This document shows, one piece after another, positions 1-8,662 of a stretch of DNA of 64,000 nucleotides. Every line of letters starts with the position of its first letter. Within the stretch, counting starts at the first letter, position 1. The position numbers and the translations under genes were made by a program. Source of the stretch: Chitinophaga horti (GTDB lineage: Bacteria; Bacteroidota; Bacteroidia; Chitinophagales; Chitinophagaceae); NCBI RefSeq assembly GCF_022867795.2, contig NZ_CP107006.1, forward strand, positions 5,456,001 to 5,520,000. Direction: 5' to 3'. Under the pieces are notes generated by a model, which did no database searches, had not been told where the DNA came from, and worked only from the letters and a program-made list of their open reading frames with translations.

Positions 1-713
1 CCCATTTCCAGGCGCAGGGTGTCGCGGGCAGCCAGGCCGATTGGCTTCAGACCTTTAGGTGTGCCGAGTTCGAACAGGGCGTCCCAGATTTTGTCTGCGT
101 TGCCGTCTTTATCTTCAAAATATATCTCAATACCGCCAGCGCCCGTGTAACCAGTTGCGCTGATCACCACGTCGGGTACGCCGGCAAAGGTGCCTTTCGC
201 GAAGGTGTAATATTTCATATTTACCAGGTCTACTTCCGTAAGCGGTTGTAGCATGCTGGTGGCGTTAGGCCCCTGGATGGCCAGCAAACAAGTCCTGTCA
301 GAGATGTTATGCATCTCTACATTCCTGGTGTTGAACTTTTGGATCCAGTTCCAGTCTTTTTCAATGTTGGATGCGTTTACTACCAGCATATACACCTTGT
401 TCTCCTCGATGCAATATACCAGCAGATCGTCAACCAGGCCGCCGTCTTCGTTGGGCAGGGCGCTGTACTGCGCTTTACCCGCGGTAAGTTTGGATGCGTC
501 GTTAGTAGTTACGCGCTGAATGAGGTCCAGGGCGTTTTCTCCTTTCAGGATAAACTCGCCCATGTGGCTTACGTCAAATACGCCCGCATTGTTGCGAACG
601 GCGAGGTGCTCTTCATTGATACCGCTGTAAGAAATGGGCATGTTGTAACCAGCAAAGGCAGCCATCTTAGCGCCCAGGGCGATGTGTTTTTCCGTAAAAG
701 GAGTATTCTTCAT
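1..713 (-). CDS. gcvT: Glycine cleavage system T protein (aminomethyltransferase), 3' end outside window
   Basis: Transfers the methylene group of glycine to tetrahydrofolate in the glycine cleavage system (cytoplasm). The minus-strand reading frame starts MKNTPFTEKHIALGAKMAAF and runs about 237 residues to the left edge, so the C-terminal third is missing. Recognisable family stretches are VFDVSHMGEF (folate-domain start), NDEGGLVDDLLVY-like residues and the SATGYTGAGGIEIYF stretch typical of GcvT. The ATG at 713-711 is the only sensible start. The next gene is divergent. Identification is from family knowledge and is firm. Confidence 0.95.
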   Translation of the reverse strand, partial: MKNTPFTEKHIALGAKMAAFAGYNMPISYSGINEEHLAVRNNAGVFDVSHMGEFILKGENALDLIQRVTTNDASKLTAGKAQYSALPNEDGGLVDDLLVYCIEENKVYMLVVNASNIEKDWNWIQKFNTRNVEMHNISDRTCLLAIQGPNATSMLQPLTEVDLVNMKYYTFAKGTFAGVPDVVISATGYTGAGGIEIYFEDKDGNADKIWDALFELGTPKGLKPIGLAARDTLRLEM

Positions 714-860
714 GATTTTCAATAGTTTAATACCAATTCCGGATACCGAGCAGGTTGGTTTGATGGTTGGTCCCGAAGTTGTAAGCCCGGCAAAAATAAT
801 TATTCGGGTGGAAATTGGTGCAATAATTGCGTTTATGCACCACATTCCCGCGCTGCACGT

Positions 861-868
861 TACTTTTG
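861..868 (+). promoter_or_regulatory. Bacteroidota -7 promoter box before the M28 peptidase
   Basis: TACTTTTG fits the Bacteroidota -7 consensus TAnnTTTG and lies 27 bases upstream of the GTG start at 896. It falls inside the longer open frame that begins at 827, which argues that 827 is not the real start. No clear -33 TTG lies at the usual distance. Confidence 0.55.
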
Positions 869-895
869 CAGCGTAAATCGTTAAAAATCATTCTT

Positions 896-2515
896 GTGAA
901 AAGACTTTTGCTGTTACCGCTGGCGTGCCTCTCCCTCATCGCCACCGCTCAGAAGAAAGCCGACAAAAAAACGGCCACCAGCCTGCAGGCCCATATTAAC
1001 TATCTCGCCAGCGATAAACTGGAAGGTCGTCGTACGGGTACTGCCGGTGAAAAACTGGCTGCCGCTTACATTTCCGCTCAAATGAAACAGGCCGGTATTA
1101 CGCCGGGCGAAGGCAATGACTATTTACAGGAATTTACAGTGCGCGAAGGCAAAGAGGCTGGCCCAGGCACCAAATTAACCATCAACAACAAACAGTTTAC
1201 CAGCAAACAATTCACGCCGCTGCCATTCAGCGCCAATAAAAGTGCTTCGGGAGAAGTGCTGCCCGGCGTGAATGAACCCGACAACGTTTGGATGCTCGAC
1301 GTGAAAGAACTCGAAGGTATGGAAAGTCCGCATGCAGACGCAGCAGCCGTTTACCTGGCCGCCGCAAAAGAAGCGGAAAAGAATAAAGCGAAGGGGGTTA
1401 TCTTTTTCAATGGGAAAGAAACGCAAGGCGCCGTCGCGAAGTGGTTGTCCAGCCAACACACGGCATTAAACATCCCTGTATTATGGGCAGGTGCGGAAGC
1501 GAGTAAAGTACTCGCAGATCAAAATGCCAATGATTTCCAGATATCGATGGCGGTGGACTTACAGCAAACCAAACGCACCGGCACCAACGTCATCGGTTAT
1601 ATTAATAATAATGCACCCACTACGATTATTATCGGTGCGCACTACGACCATCTTGGTTATGGGGAAGATGAAAACTCCCTGGGCGCCGGCGAAAAAGCGA
1701 TCCACAACGGCGCCGACGACAACGCCAGTGGTACGGCCGCCTTACTGGAGCTCGGCCGCCAGCTGAAAGCATCTAAAAACAAAAAGAGCAATTACCTGCT
1801 GATCGCCTTTTCCGGAGAGGAACTCGGCCTGTTCGGCTCAAAATATTACACGCAAAACCATACGCTTGATTTTAAGAAGGTGAACTTCATGATCAATATG
1901 GATATGGTTGGCCGCCTGGATAACAATAAAGGTTTGCAGATCGGTGGTATAGGCACTTCTCCCAGCTGGGGAAGTATTTTAAAGGCCTCGCTCCCAAAGG
2001 AATTGAAAGTAACATACGATTCTTCCGGCACGGGCCCGTCCGACCACACTTCATTTTACCGCAGCGACCTGCCAGTATTATTCCTGTTCACCGGTACGCA
2101 TAGCGACTATCACAAGCCAACCGATGACGCCGACAAAATTAACATCGACGGCGAAGTGCAGATCGTGAAGCTGGTGTACGACATTATCGAAAATTCTACG
2201 AAGCAGGATAAACTGATGTTCACCAAAACGAAGGAAATGCAGATGGGCACCAGTCCGCGCTTTAGTGTAACACTGGGCATCATGCCTGATTATACTTTCA
2301 GCGGTGGCGGCGTACGCGCCGACGGCGTGAGCGAAGGCAAGCCCGCAAAGAAGGCTGGTTTGCAGGCAGGCGACGTCATTGTTCAACTGGGCAATAGCAA
2401 AATAGCTGACCTGGAAGCCTACATGGCAGCCCTGGCAACCTTCAAAGCCGGTGATAAAACTACGGTGAAGGTGAAACGCGGTGCCACCGAAAAAACTTTC
2501 GATATTACTTTCTAA
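896..2515 (+). CDS. Secreted M28 family zinc aminopeptidase with C-terminal PDZ domain
   Basis: About 539 residues, exported. A GTG start at 896 gives a clean signal peptide (VKRLLLLPLACLSLIATAQ); the open frame continues upstream to an ATG at 827, but that would place the promoter box inside the gene. Domains in order: signal peptide; protease-associated insert in the first half; M28 metal site with GAHYDHLGYG (His), NGADDNASG (bridging Asp), FSGEELGLFG (Glu-Glu), INMDMVGRL (Asp) and THSDYHKPTDD (His); then a PDZ domain in the last 90 residues (AGLQAGDVIVQLGNSKI). Predicted to trim peptides in the periplasm or outside the cell. It is followed 9 bases later by a lipoprotein gene, probably in one transcript. 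Substrate unknown. Confidence 0.9.
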   Translation: MKRLLLLPLACLSLIATAQKKADKKTATSLQAHINYLASDKLEGRRTGTAGEKLAAAYISAQMKQAGITPGEGNDYLQEFTVREGKEAGPGTKLTINNKQFTSKQFTPLPFSANKSASGEVLPGVNEPDNVWMLDVKELEGMESPHADAAAVYLAAAKEAEKNKAKGVIFFNGKETQGAVAKWLSSQHTALNIPVLWAGAEASKVLADQNANDFQISMAVDLQQTKRTGTNVIGYINNNAPTTIIIGAHYDHLGYGEDENSLGAGEKAIHNGADDNASGTAALLELGRQLKASKNKKSNYLLIAFSGEELGLFGSKYYTQNHTLDFKKVNFMINMDMVGRLDNNKGLQIGGIGTSPSWGSILKASLPKELKVTYDSSGTGPSDHTSFYRSDLPVLFLFTGTHSDYHKPTDDADKINIDGEVQIVKLVYDIIENSTKQDKLMFTKTKEMQMGTSPRFSVTLGIMPDYTFSGGGVRADGVSEGKPAKKAGLQAGDVIVQLGNSKIADLEAYMAALATFKAGDKTTVKVKRGATEKTFDITF

Positions 2516-2524
2516 AATAGATAC

Positions 2525-2923
2525 ATGAGATATTTGTCCCTTTTAGCCGTGGCTGCCCTGTTTGCCTGTAACCAGGAGCGTGCGAAGACGGATACCACCG
2601 GTTATGATGTGATTTCCGAAAAGACCTATGTTGTTCGTCCGGCGCAACCTGCCGAAGGAGATTCCATTGAAATAGGGTTTTACAACAAGCAGCAGGAGAT
2701 GATCGCACTGCTGGAAAAAAGCAATTTTAAAGCGAAGTCACTCACGAACGATAGCCTGCTGTTTCGCCAGTCGAACGGCCAGGAGTTGCAAATTATCGTA
2801 CCAAAACCCAGCGATGCGGCTGGTAAATTTTCGATTATTGCCTTCGATCCGCAAAAAAATCCACTTTTTATTAATCTGAATAAGGGAACAAACCAAGTGA
2901 CGCAGTATATTAGCGCAAAGTAA
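2525..2923 (+). CDS. Small lipoprotein, function unknown
   Basis: 132 residues. The N-terminus MRYLSLLAVAALFACNQ is a type II signal peptide with lipobox AALFAC, so the mature protein is lipid-anchored at Cys15. The rest is a compact, mixed polar sequence without a domain I recognise; residues 50-130 look like one small alpha/beta fold. It lies between the M28 peptidase (9-base gap) and the NrtR-like gene (6-base gap), which suggests a shared transcript. Confidence 0.75.
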   Translation: MRYLSLLAVAALFACNQERAKTDTTGYDVISEKTYVVRPAQPAEGDSIEIGFYNKQQEMIALLEKSNFKAKSLTNDSLLFRQSNGQELQIIVPKPSDAAGKFSIIAFDPQKNPLFINLNKGTNQVTQYISAK

Positions 2924-2929
2924 GTTCCC

Positions 2930-3643
2930 GTGCATCAACATATAAGAGTTACGGTCGACGCCGTAATTTTCGGTTACAATTCCCGGGATGGACTGTCGGT
3001 TTTGCTGATTAAACGCACCATCCCGCCCTATATCTTTAAATGGGCCCTGCCCGGAGGCTTTGCCCACAACGACGAACCGCTTGAAGACTGTGTTAAGCGG
3101 GAGTTGCGCTCGGAAACGGGTATCCAGATCAATTATCTTGAACAGCTTTACACTTTCGGGGCGCCAGAGCGTGACCCGAGAGGGCGTGTACTGTCTGTCG
3201 CGTACTTCGGCCTGGTAAGACCAACCGCGTTAAGCACACCACCCAAACCGGTTATCAACTCCTCGTTCCTGAACAAAACAAGTGACGATCGAGAAGCCCG
3301 CTGGTGTAAGCTGAATGAATTACCGCAGCTCGCATTCGACCATAACATGATCATCGAAAAAGCACTTGTCCGTCTCCGTAATAAGGTGCGTTATGAACCC
3401 ATCGGCTTCGAATTGCTCGACAGCAAGTTCCCGATTTCGGAGCTGGAGAAATTGTACGAGCTATTATTATCCCGCCCGATCGACCGTCGAAATTTTCAGA
3501 AGAAACTTAATTCGCTCGGAATTTTGATCGCGCATGAAGAGAAACAAAAAGCCGCTTTACAAGGCCGACCTGCCAAATTGTTCAGTTTTAATGAGCAGGA
3601 GTACTCAAAACTCAGGGACGAAGGGGTTTACTTTGAGATTTAG
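2930..3643 (+). CDS. NrtR-like transcriptional regulator (Nudix domain plus winged helix)
   Basis: 237 residues with a GTG start. Residues 1-140 form a Nudix fold (VTVDAVIFGYN...WALPGGFAHNDE). The Nudix box reads GGFAHNDEPLEDCVKRELRS followed by ETGI, so the first Glu of the catalytic EE pair is replaced by Ser. Residues 155-237 match the winged-helix tail of NrtR/AraR-type regulators (LYELLLSRPIDRRNFQKKL, then RPAKLFSFN near the end). In this family the Nudix domain usually senses a ligand such as ADP-ribose or a sugar, and the tail binds operator DNA. In Bacteroidota, relatives control sugar use (AraR). No sugar-utilisation genes are adjacent, so the regulon here is unknown. An active Nudix hydrolase is less likely because of the changed box. 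Confidence 0.85.
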   Translation: MHQHIRVTVDAVIFGYNSRDGLSVLLIKRTIPPYIFKWALPGGFAHNDEPLEDCVKRELRSETGIQINYLEQLYTFGAPERDPRGRVLSVAYFGLVRPTALSTPPKPVINSSFLNKTSDDREARWCKLNELPQLAFDHNMIIEKALVRLRNKVRYEPIGFELLDSKFPISELEKLYELLLSRPIDRRNFQKKLNSLGILIAHEEKQKAALQGRPAKLFSFNEQEYSKLRDEGVYFEI

Positions 3644-4118
3644 CCTTACGGCTGATTATCATCTAGTTAGAATATTTTGTGTTATTCTGACAATATTTAT
3701 TTTAAAATCATCGCCTTTTAAAATAAATTGTGTAAAACGAACACGAATCAATTTAAACCAGCTACAGTATTGACTTTGGGAAGAACATGCTTAAAGTCAG
3801 TCCAAACACCTGGAAAGATGGCTTTCAACGACTGGAACTGACAAAATTGCGTGTAATCATAGCCGGTAGACCGGTTGGGAAGGCTTCGAGAATCGAATAT
3901 TCTCCACCCGACCTCCGGCGTTTTTATTTTATCGCATCAGCAGAAGTCTTCAAGTAACGCGTAACGTACCTTCAGAAAAACATCTTAAACGCGAAAAACA
4001 AATTCACGTATTTCCTACACAAAAACGTAAAAACCTCCACAGTATTGCCTTCCAGGTAATATATGTAGCTGGTACAAATCTGGTTATTTTTTAGTATATT
4101 TAAGTAAACCCAACGAAC
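3644..4118. other. Intergenic region with a short inverted repeat
   Basis: 475 bases without a supported gene. It holds a small inverted repeat, GAGAAT (3888-3893), five bases, ATTCTC (3899-3904), and an adjacent direct CCGGT doublet. A 23-codon open frame at 3787 has no support. The likely promoter of the next gene is near 4093-4101 (TATATTTA, one change from consensus). Confidence 0.4.
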
Positions 4119-4691
4119 ATGAAGCTTTTCTCCACTCTCTTTGTTCTATTCGGAATTACTGTTTCTGCCTCCGCGCAGTCGCAGGACTCATTGCAGCGCA
4201 CTCCGATCCATCGTCATAGTGCTCCGCCACTCTATATCGTAAACGGCGTTTATTGCCCTGGCAACCTCGACGGAATTAAACCCGAATCGATCGTTAGCAT
4301 CGATGTGCTGAAGAACCATGCAGCAGCGCTCAAATATGGCGACATCTCATCGAACGGTGTTTTACTGATCGTCACCAATACACAAACCTCCGAGGGCGTG
4401 TCCCTGGATAAAGCGGTAGATGAGTTTTTCGGAAGCCGGCTGACGAACATTACCGAATACGCGATCGACGGGCTGCTGGCGAATGTGCATAATATTAAGA
4501 TACACACTGCAGACGTAAAGAAGATAGAATTCCTGCGCAAAGGCGATCAGTTGCGCGCGAACCTCATCACCTTCACAGATGTGGCAAGTGCCCGCCCACC
4601 TGTTATGCCGCCGGTAAATAAGAACGCGAAGCCCGGAGAGATCATGATTCGCGGAATGGCGACAGTTCCTGCGGTGAATCAAATAGACTAA
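4119..4691 (+). CDS. Secreted stand-alone TonB-receptor plug-like protein
   Basis: 190 residues. Signal peptide MKLFSTLFVLFGITVSASAQ. Residues about 38-90 (PLYIVNGVY...IKPESIVSIDVLKNHAAAL...SNGVLLIVT) match the plug motif of SusC-type receptors (the pattern in which a plug segment gives IESIEVLKDASA...GANGVILIT). No beta-barrel follows. The remaining 100 residues repeat a weaker version of the same pattern (IKIHTADVKKIEFLRKGDQLRANLITFT), suggesting two plug-like units. It probably sits in the periplasm; its role is not known. It ends 22 bases before a strong terminator. Confidence 0.7.
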   Translation: MKLFSTLFVLFGITVSASAQSQDSLQRTPIHRHSAPPLYIVNGVYCPGNLDGIKPESIVSIDVLKNHAAALKYGDISSNGVLLIVTNTQTSEGVSLDKAVDEFFGSRLTNITEYAIDGLLANVHNIKIHTADVKKIEFLRKGDQLRANLITFTDVASARPPVMPPVNKNAKPGEIMIRGMATVPAVNQID

Positions 4692-4712
4692 CAACATCCA
4701 TTATACCTGACT

Positions 4713-4742
4713 GGCCGCCGGCTTCGCCGAGCGGCCTTTTTT
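4713..4742 (+). terminator. Rho-independent terminator after the plug-like gene
   Basis: GGCCGC (4713-4718) pairs with GCGGCC (4731-4736) around a 12-base loop, followed directly by a run of T. Confidence 0.8.
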
Positions 4743-4796
4743 ATGTACTGCACCCGGCGAGCGCTATTTCATTTAGATTTCGCACATTTGCATCCT

Positions 4797-5945
4797 ATGC
4801 GCAGGAAATTTTTATGGAGTGCGGCCCTTCTTTTTGCGGGCCTGACCGGCAAGGCTCAACAAGCGGACACGCTTGTGCCTGCCCGTAAGAATAGCTTTTT
4901 TCCGCTGCCGGCCATCGGCTACGCGCCGGAAAAGGGCTTCGAGATCGGTGTGGCGGGTTTGTATTCTTTTTATATAGATAACAAAAATCCATCGCCGGCG
5001 ACCCGTAATTCCTCCATCATTCTTATCGCGAGCGTCACCACCGAGAAACAATGGAAGCTCGACCTGCGCACCGACTTCTGGACGCGCGACAATGCCTGGC
5101 ATCTGAAGGGCAATGTCCGTTACCACGACTTTCCCTTTTACTTCTATGGCACCGGCGACTCCACGCACTACGACGATCGCTCGCTCGTAGGCAATCGCCG
5201 CCTCAAAGGCCTGTTCGAAGCAGAGAAACGCTTCGGACGCCACTTCTTCGTAGGGCCGTCGCTGCTCTTCCAGCACGACCGCTTCGATGCCAGGGAAGAC
5301 AAAGGCATTTACCCTGGAATGACGCTGGTGGATAAAGACGGCGGCCATGTCACCTACATCGGTGTTACCGGAGTGTTTGACAACCGCGATAATCAAAACT
5401 ACACACGCCAGGGTTCAATGGTACGTGTTAACGGCTCGTATGCGCCCGAGTTCCTGAGCAGTTACCCAATTTGGAAACTGGAACTGAAGGCCAATCACTT
5501 CTTTACTTTCCTGAAAAATAATACTGTCGGCCTCAACGCATATGCTTCCAGCATCCAGGGCGGCACACTTCCTTTTTACCAGCTGCAGGAGTTGGGCAAC
5601 GACTTCATTATGCGGGGCTACTATGCCGGCCGTTACCGTGACCAGAACTACCTGGCAGGGCAAGCTGAGTATCGTTACTTTATAGATCCTAAACTAAAAA
5701 TACGCCTCTGGAAATTCGAAATGAAGCCTACGTTCGCGCTGGTGGCCTTCGCCGGAACGGGTTCTGTTTTTGCCAATCGTGATTTCGACATCGACCGGTT
5801 TAAGCCGAATTTCGGTGGTGGTATTCGTTACTTCTACGACAAAAGTTCGCGCCTGACCATTCGTTTGGATTATGGTATAGGTGAGCAGCGGCCGGGCGAA
5901 AAACGCCAGACCGGGTTTTACCTGTCGCTCGGGGAAGCATTTTAA
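4797..5945 (+). CDS. Omp85/BamA-like surface antigen barrel protein
   Basis: 382 residues from the ATG at 4797, chosen because it gives a signal peptide (MRRKFLWSAALLFAGLTGKAQ); the open frame reaches back to 4743 but that would start inside the upstream terminator. The body is rich in alternating aromatic beta strands. It contains the Omp85-like lid-loop motif (DFIMRGYYAGRYRDQNYLAGQAEYR region) and a final strand ending LSLGEAF. There are no POTRA domains, so this is the short, barrel-only type seen in Bacteroidota, placed in the outer membrane. It converges on the thiamine operon. Cargo or function unknown. Confidence 0.8.
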   Translation: MRRKFLWSAALLFAGLTGKAQQADTLVPARKNSFFPLPAIGYAPEKGFEIGVAGLYSFYIDNKNPSPATRNSSIILIASVTTEKQWKLDLRTDFWTRDNAWHLKGNVRYHDFPFYFYGTGDSTHYDDRSLVGNRRLKGLFEAEKRFGRHFFVGPSLLFQHDRFDAREDKGIYPGMTLVDKDGGHVTYIGVTGVFDNRDNQNYTRQGSMVRVNGSYAPEFLSSYPIWKLELKANHFFTFLKNNTVGLNAYASSIQGGTLPFYQLQELGNDFIMRGYYAGRYRDQNYLAGQAEYRYFIDPKLKIRLWKFEMKPTFALVAFAGTGSVFANRDFDIDRFKPNFGGGIRYFYDKSSRLTIRLDYGIGEQRPGEKRQTGFYLSLGEAF

Positions 5946-5946
5946 C

Positions 5947-6224
5947 AGGCGCCCAACGCGTCCAAAACAAGCTCGTCGTGCTGACGGCGCAACATGTCCT
6001 GCTGACTTAACATGTTCCCAACGCCACGTCCCAATCCTTCCAAACAAGCTCGTGGTGCTGGCGGCGTAACACGTCCTGCTGACTTAACACGTTCCCAACG
6101 CCACGTCCCAATCTTTCAAAACAAGCTCTTAGTGCTGGCGGCGTAACACGTCCGCTGACTTAACACGTTCCCAACGCCACGTCCCAATCCTTCCAAACCG
6201 GCTCGTATTGCTGGCGGCGTAACA
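5947..6224. repeat. Tandem duplication of the 3' end of thiH (units of 76-77 bp)
   Basis: The block that encodes the last 20 or so codons of thiH, ending in its TAA stop, recurs downstream of the gene. Units begin at 6164 (within thiH), 6088, 6011 and a shortened one near 5947; spacings are 76 and 77 bases. Each downstream copy still encodes a version of YEPVWKDWDVALGTC and a stop in the minus direction. Copies differ by a few substitutions, so the duplication is not brand new. Confidence 0.9.
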
Positions 6225-7276
6225 TATCGGCGATCTCCGAGGCACTGCGCTCATCCGAAATTTCGAATTGTTCCAGCGATTGCTGGTCAACCGCGTAGCC
6301 GCCCGGATTGGTCTTAGAACCGGCGCTCATCGCGGTAATTCCCAGGCGGATCACGTTATCCCTAAACACTTCCGATTCGCGGGTCGAGATGCTAAGCTCC
6401 ACCGTTTCGAAGCAAAGCCGGTAAGCACAAATCAATTGCACCAGTTCTGTGTCATTCATATCTACCTTCGGCATTAGGCCACCAGAAAATGGCCGCAGGC
6501 GAGGGAAAGAGATGCTATACCGTGTTTGCCAGTACGTTTTTTCGAGATAGGCGAGATGTAATGCGGTGAAAAAACTGTCTGTGCGCCAGTCTTCGAGGCC
6601 GAGCAATACTCCCAGGCCGATTTTATGAATCCCTGCCTGTCCAAGCCTGTCGGGCGTTTCGAGGCGGTAATCGAACTTCGACTTTTTTCCTTTCGGATGA
6701 TGTTTCCTGTAGTCTGCTTCGTGGTACGTTTCCTGGTACACCAGTACCGTGTTCAATCCTTTCGCAATCAGCTGCTCGTACTCTTCGCGGTCGAGCGGCT
6801 GCACTTCCATGGAAATATGCGCGAAATGCGGACGGATAATTTCCAGCGCTTGGAGGAAGTAGTCGACGCCCACTGTTTGCTGGGCTTCGCCGGTGACGAG
6901 CAGCACATGTTCATAACCCATCTGCCGGATGGCCTCTACCTCTTTTAATATTTCAATTCCGGAAAGCGTTTTGCGTTTGATCTTGTTATCATAACTAAAC
7001 CCGCAATAGGTGCATATGTTCTGGCATTCGTTGGAAAGATAAAGCGGCACGTACAGCTGCATGATATTGCCGAAACGTTGTTTGGTAAGTGTATGACTTA
7101 ACGTCGCCATTTGCGGCAAATGTGCGGCGGCGGCAGGCGATACCAAAGCCTTGAAATCTTCCAGGTCACGCACGCGGCGAGACAAAGCGCGCCTCACATC
7201 AGCAGCCTGTTTTTGCATAGATGTCGCGCTTTATTTCATCCCAATGGTAACTGCGGAACAACGAGGTAAAACTCAT
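6160..7276 (-). CDS. thiH: 2-iminoacetate synthase ThiH, with a single-base frame break near the start
   Basis: Radical SAM enzyme that splits tyrosine to give dehydroglycine for the thiazole ring. The CxxxCxxC motif is present (CQNICTYC), as are the SISFPRLRPF and AMSAGSKTNPGGY family stretches. The continuous frame starts only at the ATG at 7218, but the family N-terminus (MSFTSLFRSYHWDEIKRDIY) is found just upstream in another frame, from the ATG at 7276, which overlaps the thiG stop as ATGA. One extra base near 7205-7216 (an A5 tract or a GG) separates the two parts. With that base removed the protein is about 371 residues, normal for ThiH. It is the last gene of the thi operon. I infer a sequence error or a recent mutation. 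Confidence 0.9.
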
Positions 7277-8058
7277 GACACCGGGTTTAAGAATGATAAC
7301 AGCGGGCTGGTTGCCTGTGCGGTTTGCGCCACCATCCCTAAACCAGCTTCATAAGCCTCCCTGCCTGCAATAACCGCCTGCTTAAACGCAGCCGCCATCA
7401 GCACCGGATCGCGCGAAACAGCGATCGCCGTGTTGACTAACACCGCATCTGCCCCCAATTCCATTGCCTTTGCTGCATCGGATGGCGCGCCAATGCCGGC
7501 ATCGATCACTACGGGCACTTTACTTTGGCCAATGATGATTTCCAGAAAGTCGATCGTGCGTAAGCCTTTATTGGAGCCGATGGGCGAGCCGAGCGGCATC
7601 ACGGCGGCTACGCCTACATCTTCGAGGCGTTTGCATAATACCGGGTCGGCGTGAATGTAAGGCAACACCACGAAACCTTGCTTCACCAGCTCTTCCGCCG
7701 CCAACAGCGTTTCTATCGGGTCGGGCAGCAGGTATTTAGGGTCGGGATGTATTTCTAGTTTAAGCCAGTTGGTTTCCAGTGCTTCGCGGGCAAGCTGCGC
7801 GGCGTAAACCGCTTCTTTGGCCGTACGAACGCCGGAAGTATTCGGCAGCAAATGTATTCCCGGGTGCTCGACGTGCGAAAGCATATCGTCCTGTTCGGGT
7901 TGTTGCATGTTTACGCGTTTGAGCGCCACCGTTACCAGCTCCGTACCGCTGGCCAGCAAAGCGGCTTCCATCACACTCGTCGCACTAAACTTGCCGGTGC
8001 CGGTAAAAAGGCGCGACGTAAATGTTCTACCTGCTATAACTAACGGTTCCATCTGCAA
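7273..8058 (-). CDS. thiG: Thiazole synthase ThiG
   Basis: 261 residues; builds the thiazole phosphate from deoxyxylulose phosphate, dehydroglycine and ThiS thiocarboxylate. The TIM-barrel signature is clear: the lysine that forms the Schiff base lies in NWLKLEIHPD (Lys100), and the phosphate-binding end reads VVIDAGIGAPSDAA...LGADAVLVNTAIA. The start may be the ATG at 8058 or at 8052 (MEPLVIAGRTF); both overlap the end of thiE by 26-32 bases. Its stop overlaps the true thiH start (ATGA), which implies coupled translation. Confidence 0.95.
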   Translation of the reverse strand: MQMEPLVIAGRTFTSRLFTGTGKFSATSVMEAALLASGTELVTVALKRVNMQQPEQDDMLSHVEHPGIHLLPNTSGVRTAKEAVYAAQLAREALETNWLKLEIHPDPKYLLPDPIETLLAAEELVKQGFVVLPYIHADPVLCKRLEDVGVAAVMPLGSPIGSNKGLRTIDFLEIIIGQSKVPVVIDAGIGAPSDAAKAMELGADAVLVNTAIAVSRDPVLMAAAFKQAVIAGREAYEAGLGMVAQTAQATSPLLSFLNPVS

Positions 8059-8662
8059 ATGTTTTAAGTTGATGCAAAATGCCTGTCACCAGGGCTTTCC
8101 TGTCCTCCGCATGGGTGATCAATCCTGATACGGCAATGCCATGCAAACCTGCGTTCAGCAGTCCGTCAATATCTTCCCTGAGAATGCCGCCGATCGCCAG
8201 CACCGGAAGGGGAGAGGCCGCCTCGGCCAACACGCGACGGTATCCATCTAAACCCAAAACCGGGCTTAGTTTCTCTTTGGTTGTGGTGAAGCGGAATGGC
8301 CCCAGACCAATGTAATCCGCGCCTTCCGCTTCATGCTTTCTGATATGCGCCGCCTCGTTCGCAGTGCCACCAATGATAAAGCGCGGACCCAAAATTTTAC
8401 GAGCATCTGCAACCGACAAATCATTCAGCCCAAGATGCACACCCGCCGCCTGTACCTTCAACGCGATGCCGGGGTTGTCGTTAATAAATAGTGCAGCCTC
8501 GTAGAAATCGCATACCGCCTTTGCCTCAACCGCCAGACGCAGCCACGCTTCCGGTGATTCGTTTTTAACGCGCAGCTGTATGAAACGGCACCCCGCCTCG
8601 CAGGCTAGCCGTATGTTTTCAACATGCGGCGCTTGTGAAATATATAAGAGTTGTTGTATCAT
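8027..8662 (-). CDS. thiE: Thiamine-phosphate synthase ThiE
   Basis: 211 residues. Joins HMP-PP and thiazole phosphate into thiamine phosphate. Typical features are FIQLRVKN near residue 30, LFINDNPGIA, the GVHLGLNDLSVADAR stretch, ADYIGLGPFRFTTTK and the GGI phosphate loop (VLAIGGILREDI). The ATG overlaps the thiD stop as ATGA at 8662-8659. It keeps more of the ThiE catalytic motifs than the second ThiE-like gene at 9386-9967, so this is the better candidate for the actual synthase. Confidence 0.93.
   Translation of the reverse strand: MIQQLLYISQAPHVENIRLACEAGCRFIQLRVKNESPEAWLRLAVEAKAVCDFYEAALFINDNPGIALKVQAAGVHLGLNDLSVADARKILGPRFIIGGTANEAAHIRKHEAEGADYIGLGPFRFTTTKEKLSPVLGLDGYRRVLAEAASPLPVLAIGGILREDIDGLLNAGLHGIAVSGLITHAEDRKALVTGILHQLKTFADGTVSYSR

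Noticed and set aside
827..895. Start of the first M28 peptidase at 827
   Set aside because: Would put the promoter box inside the gene and hide the signal peptide; GTG 896 fits better.
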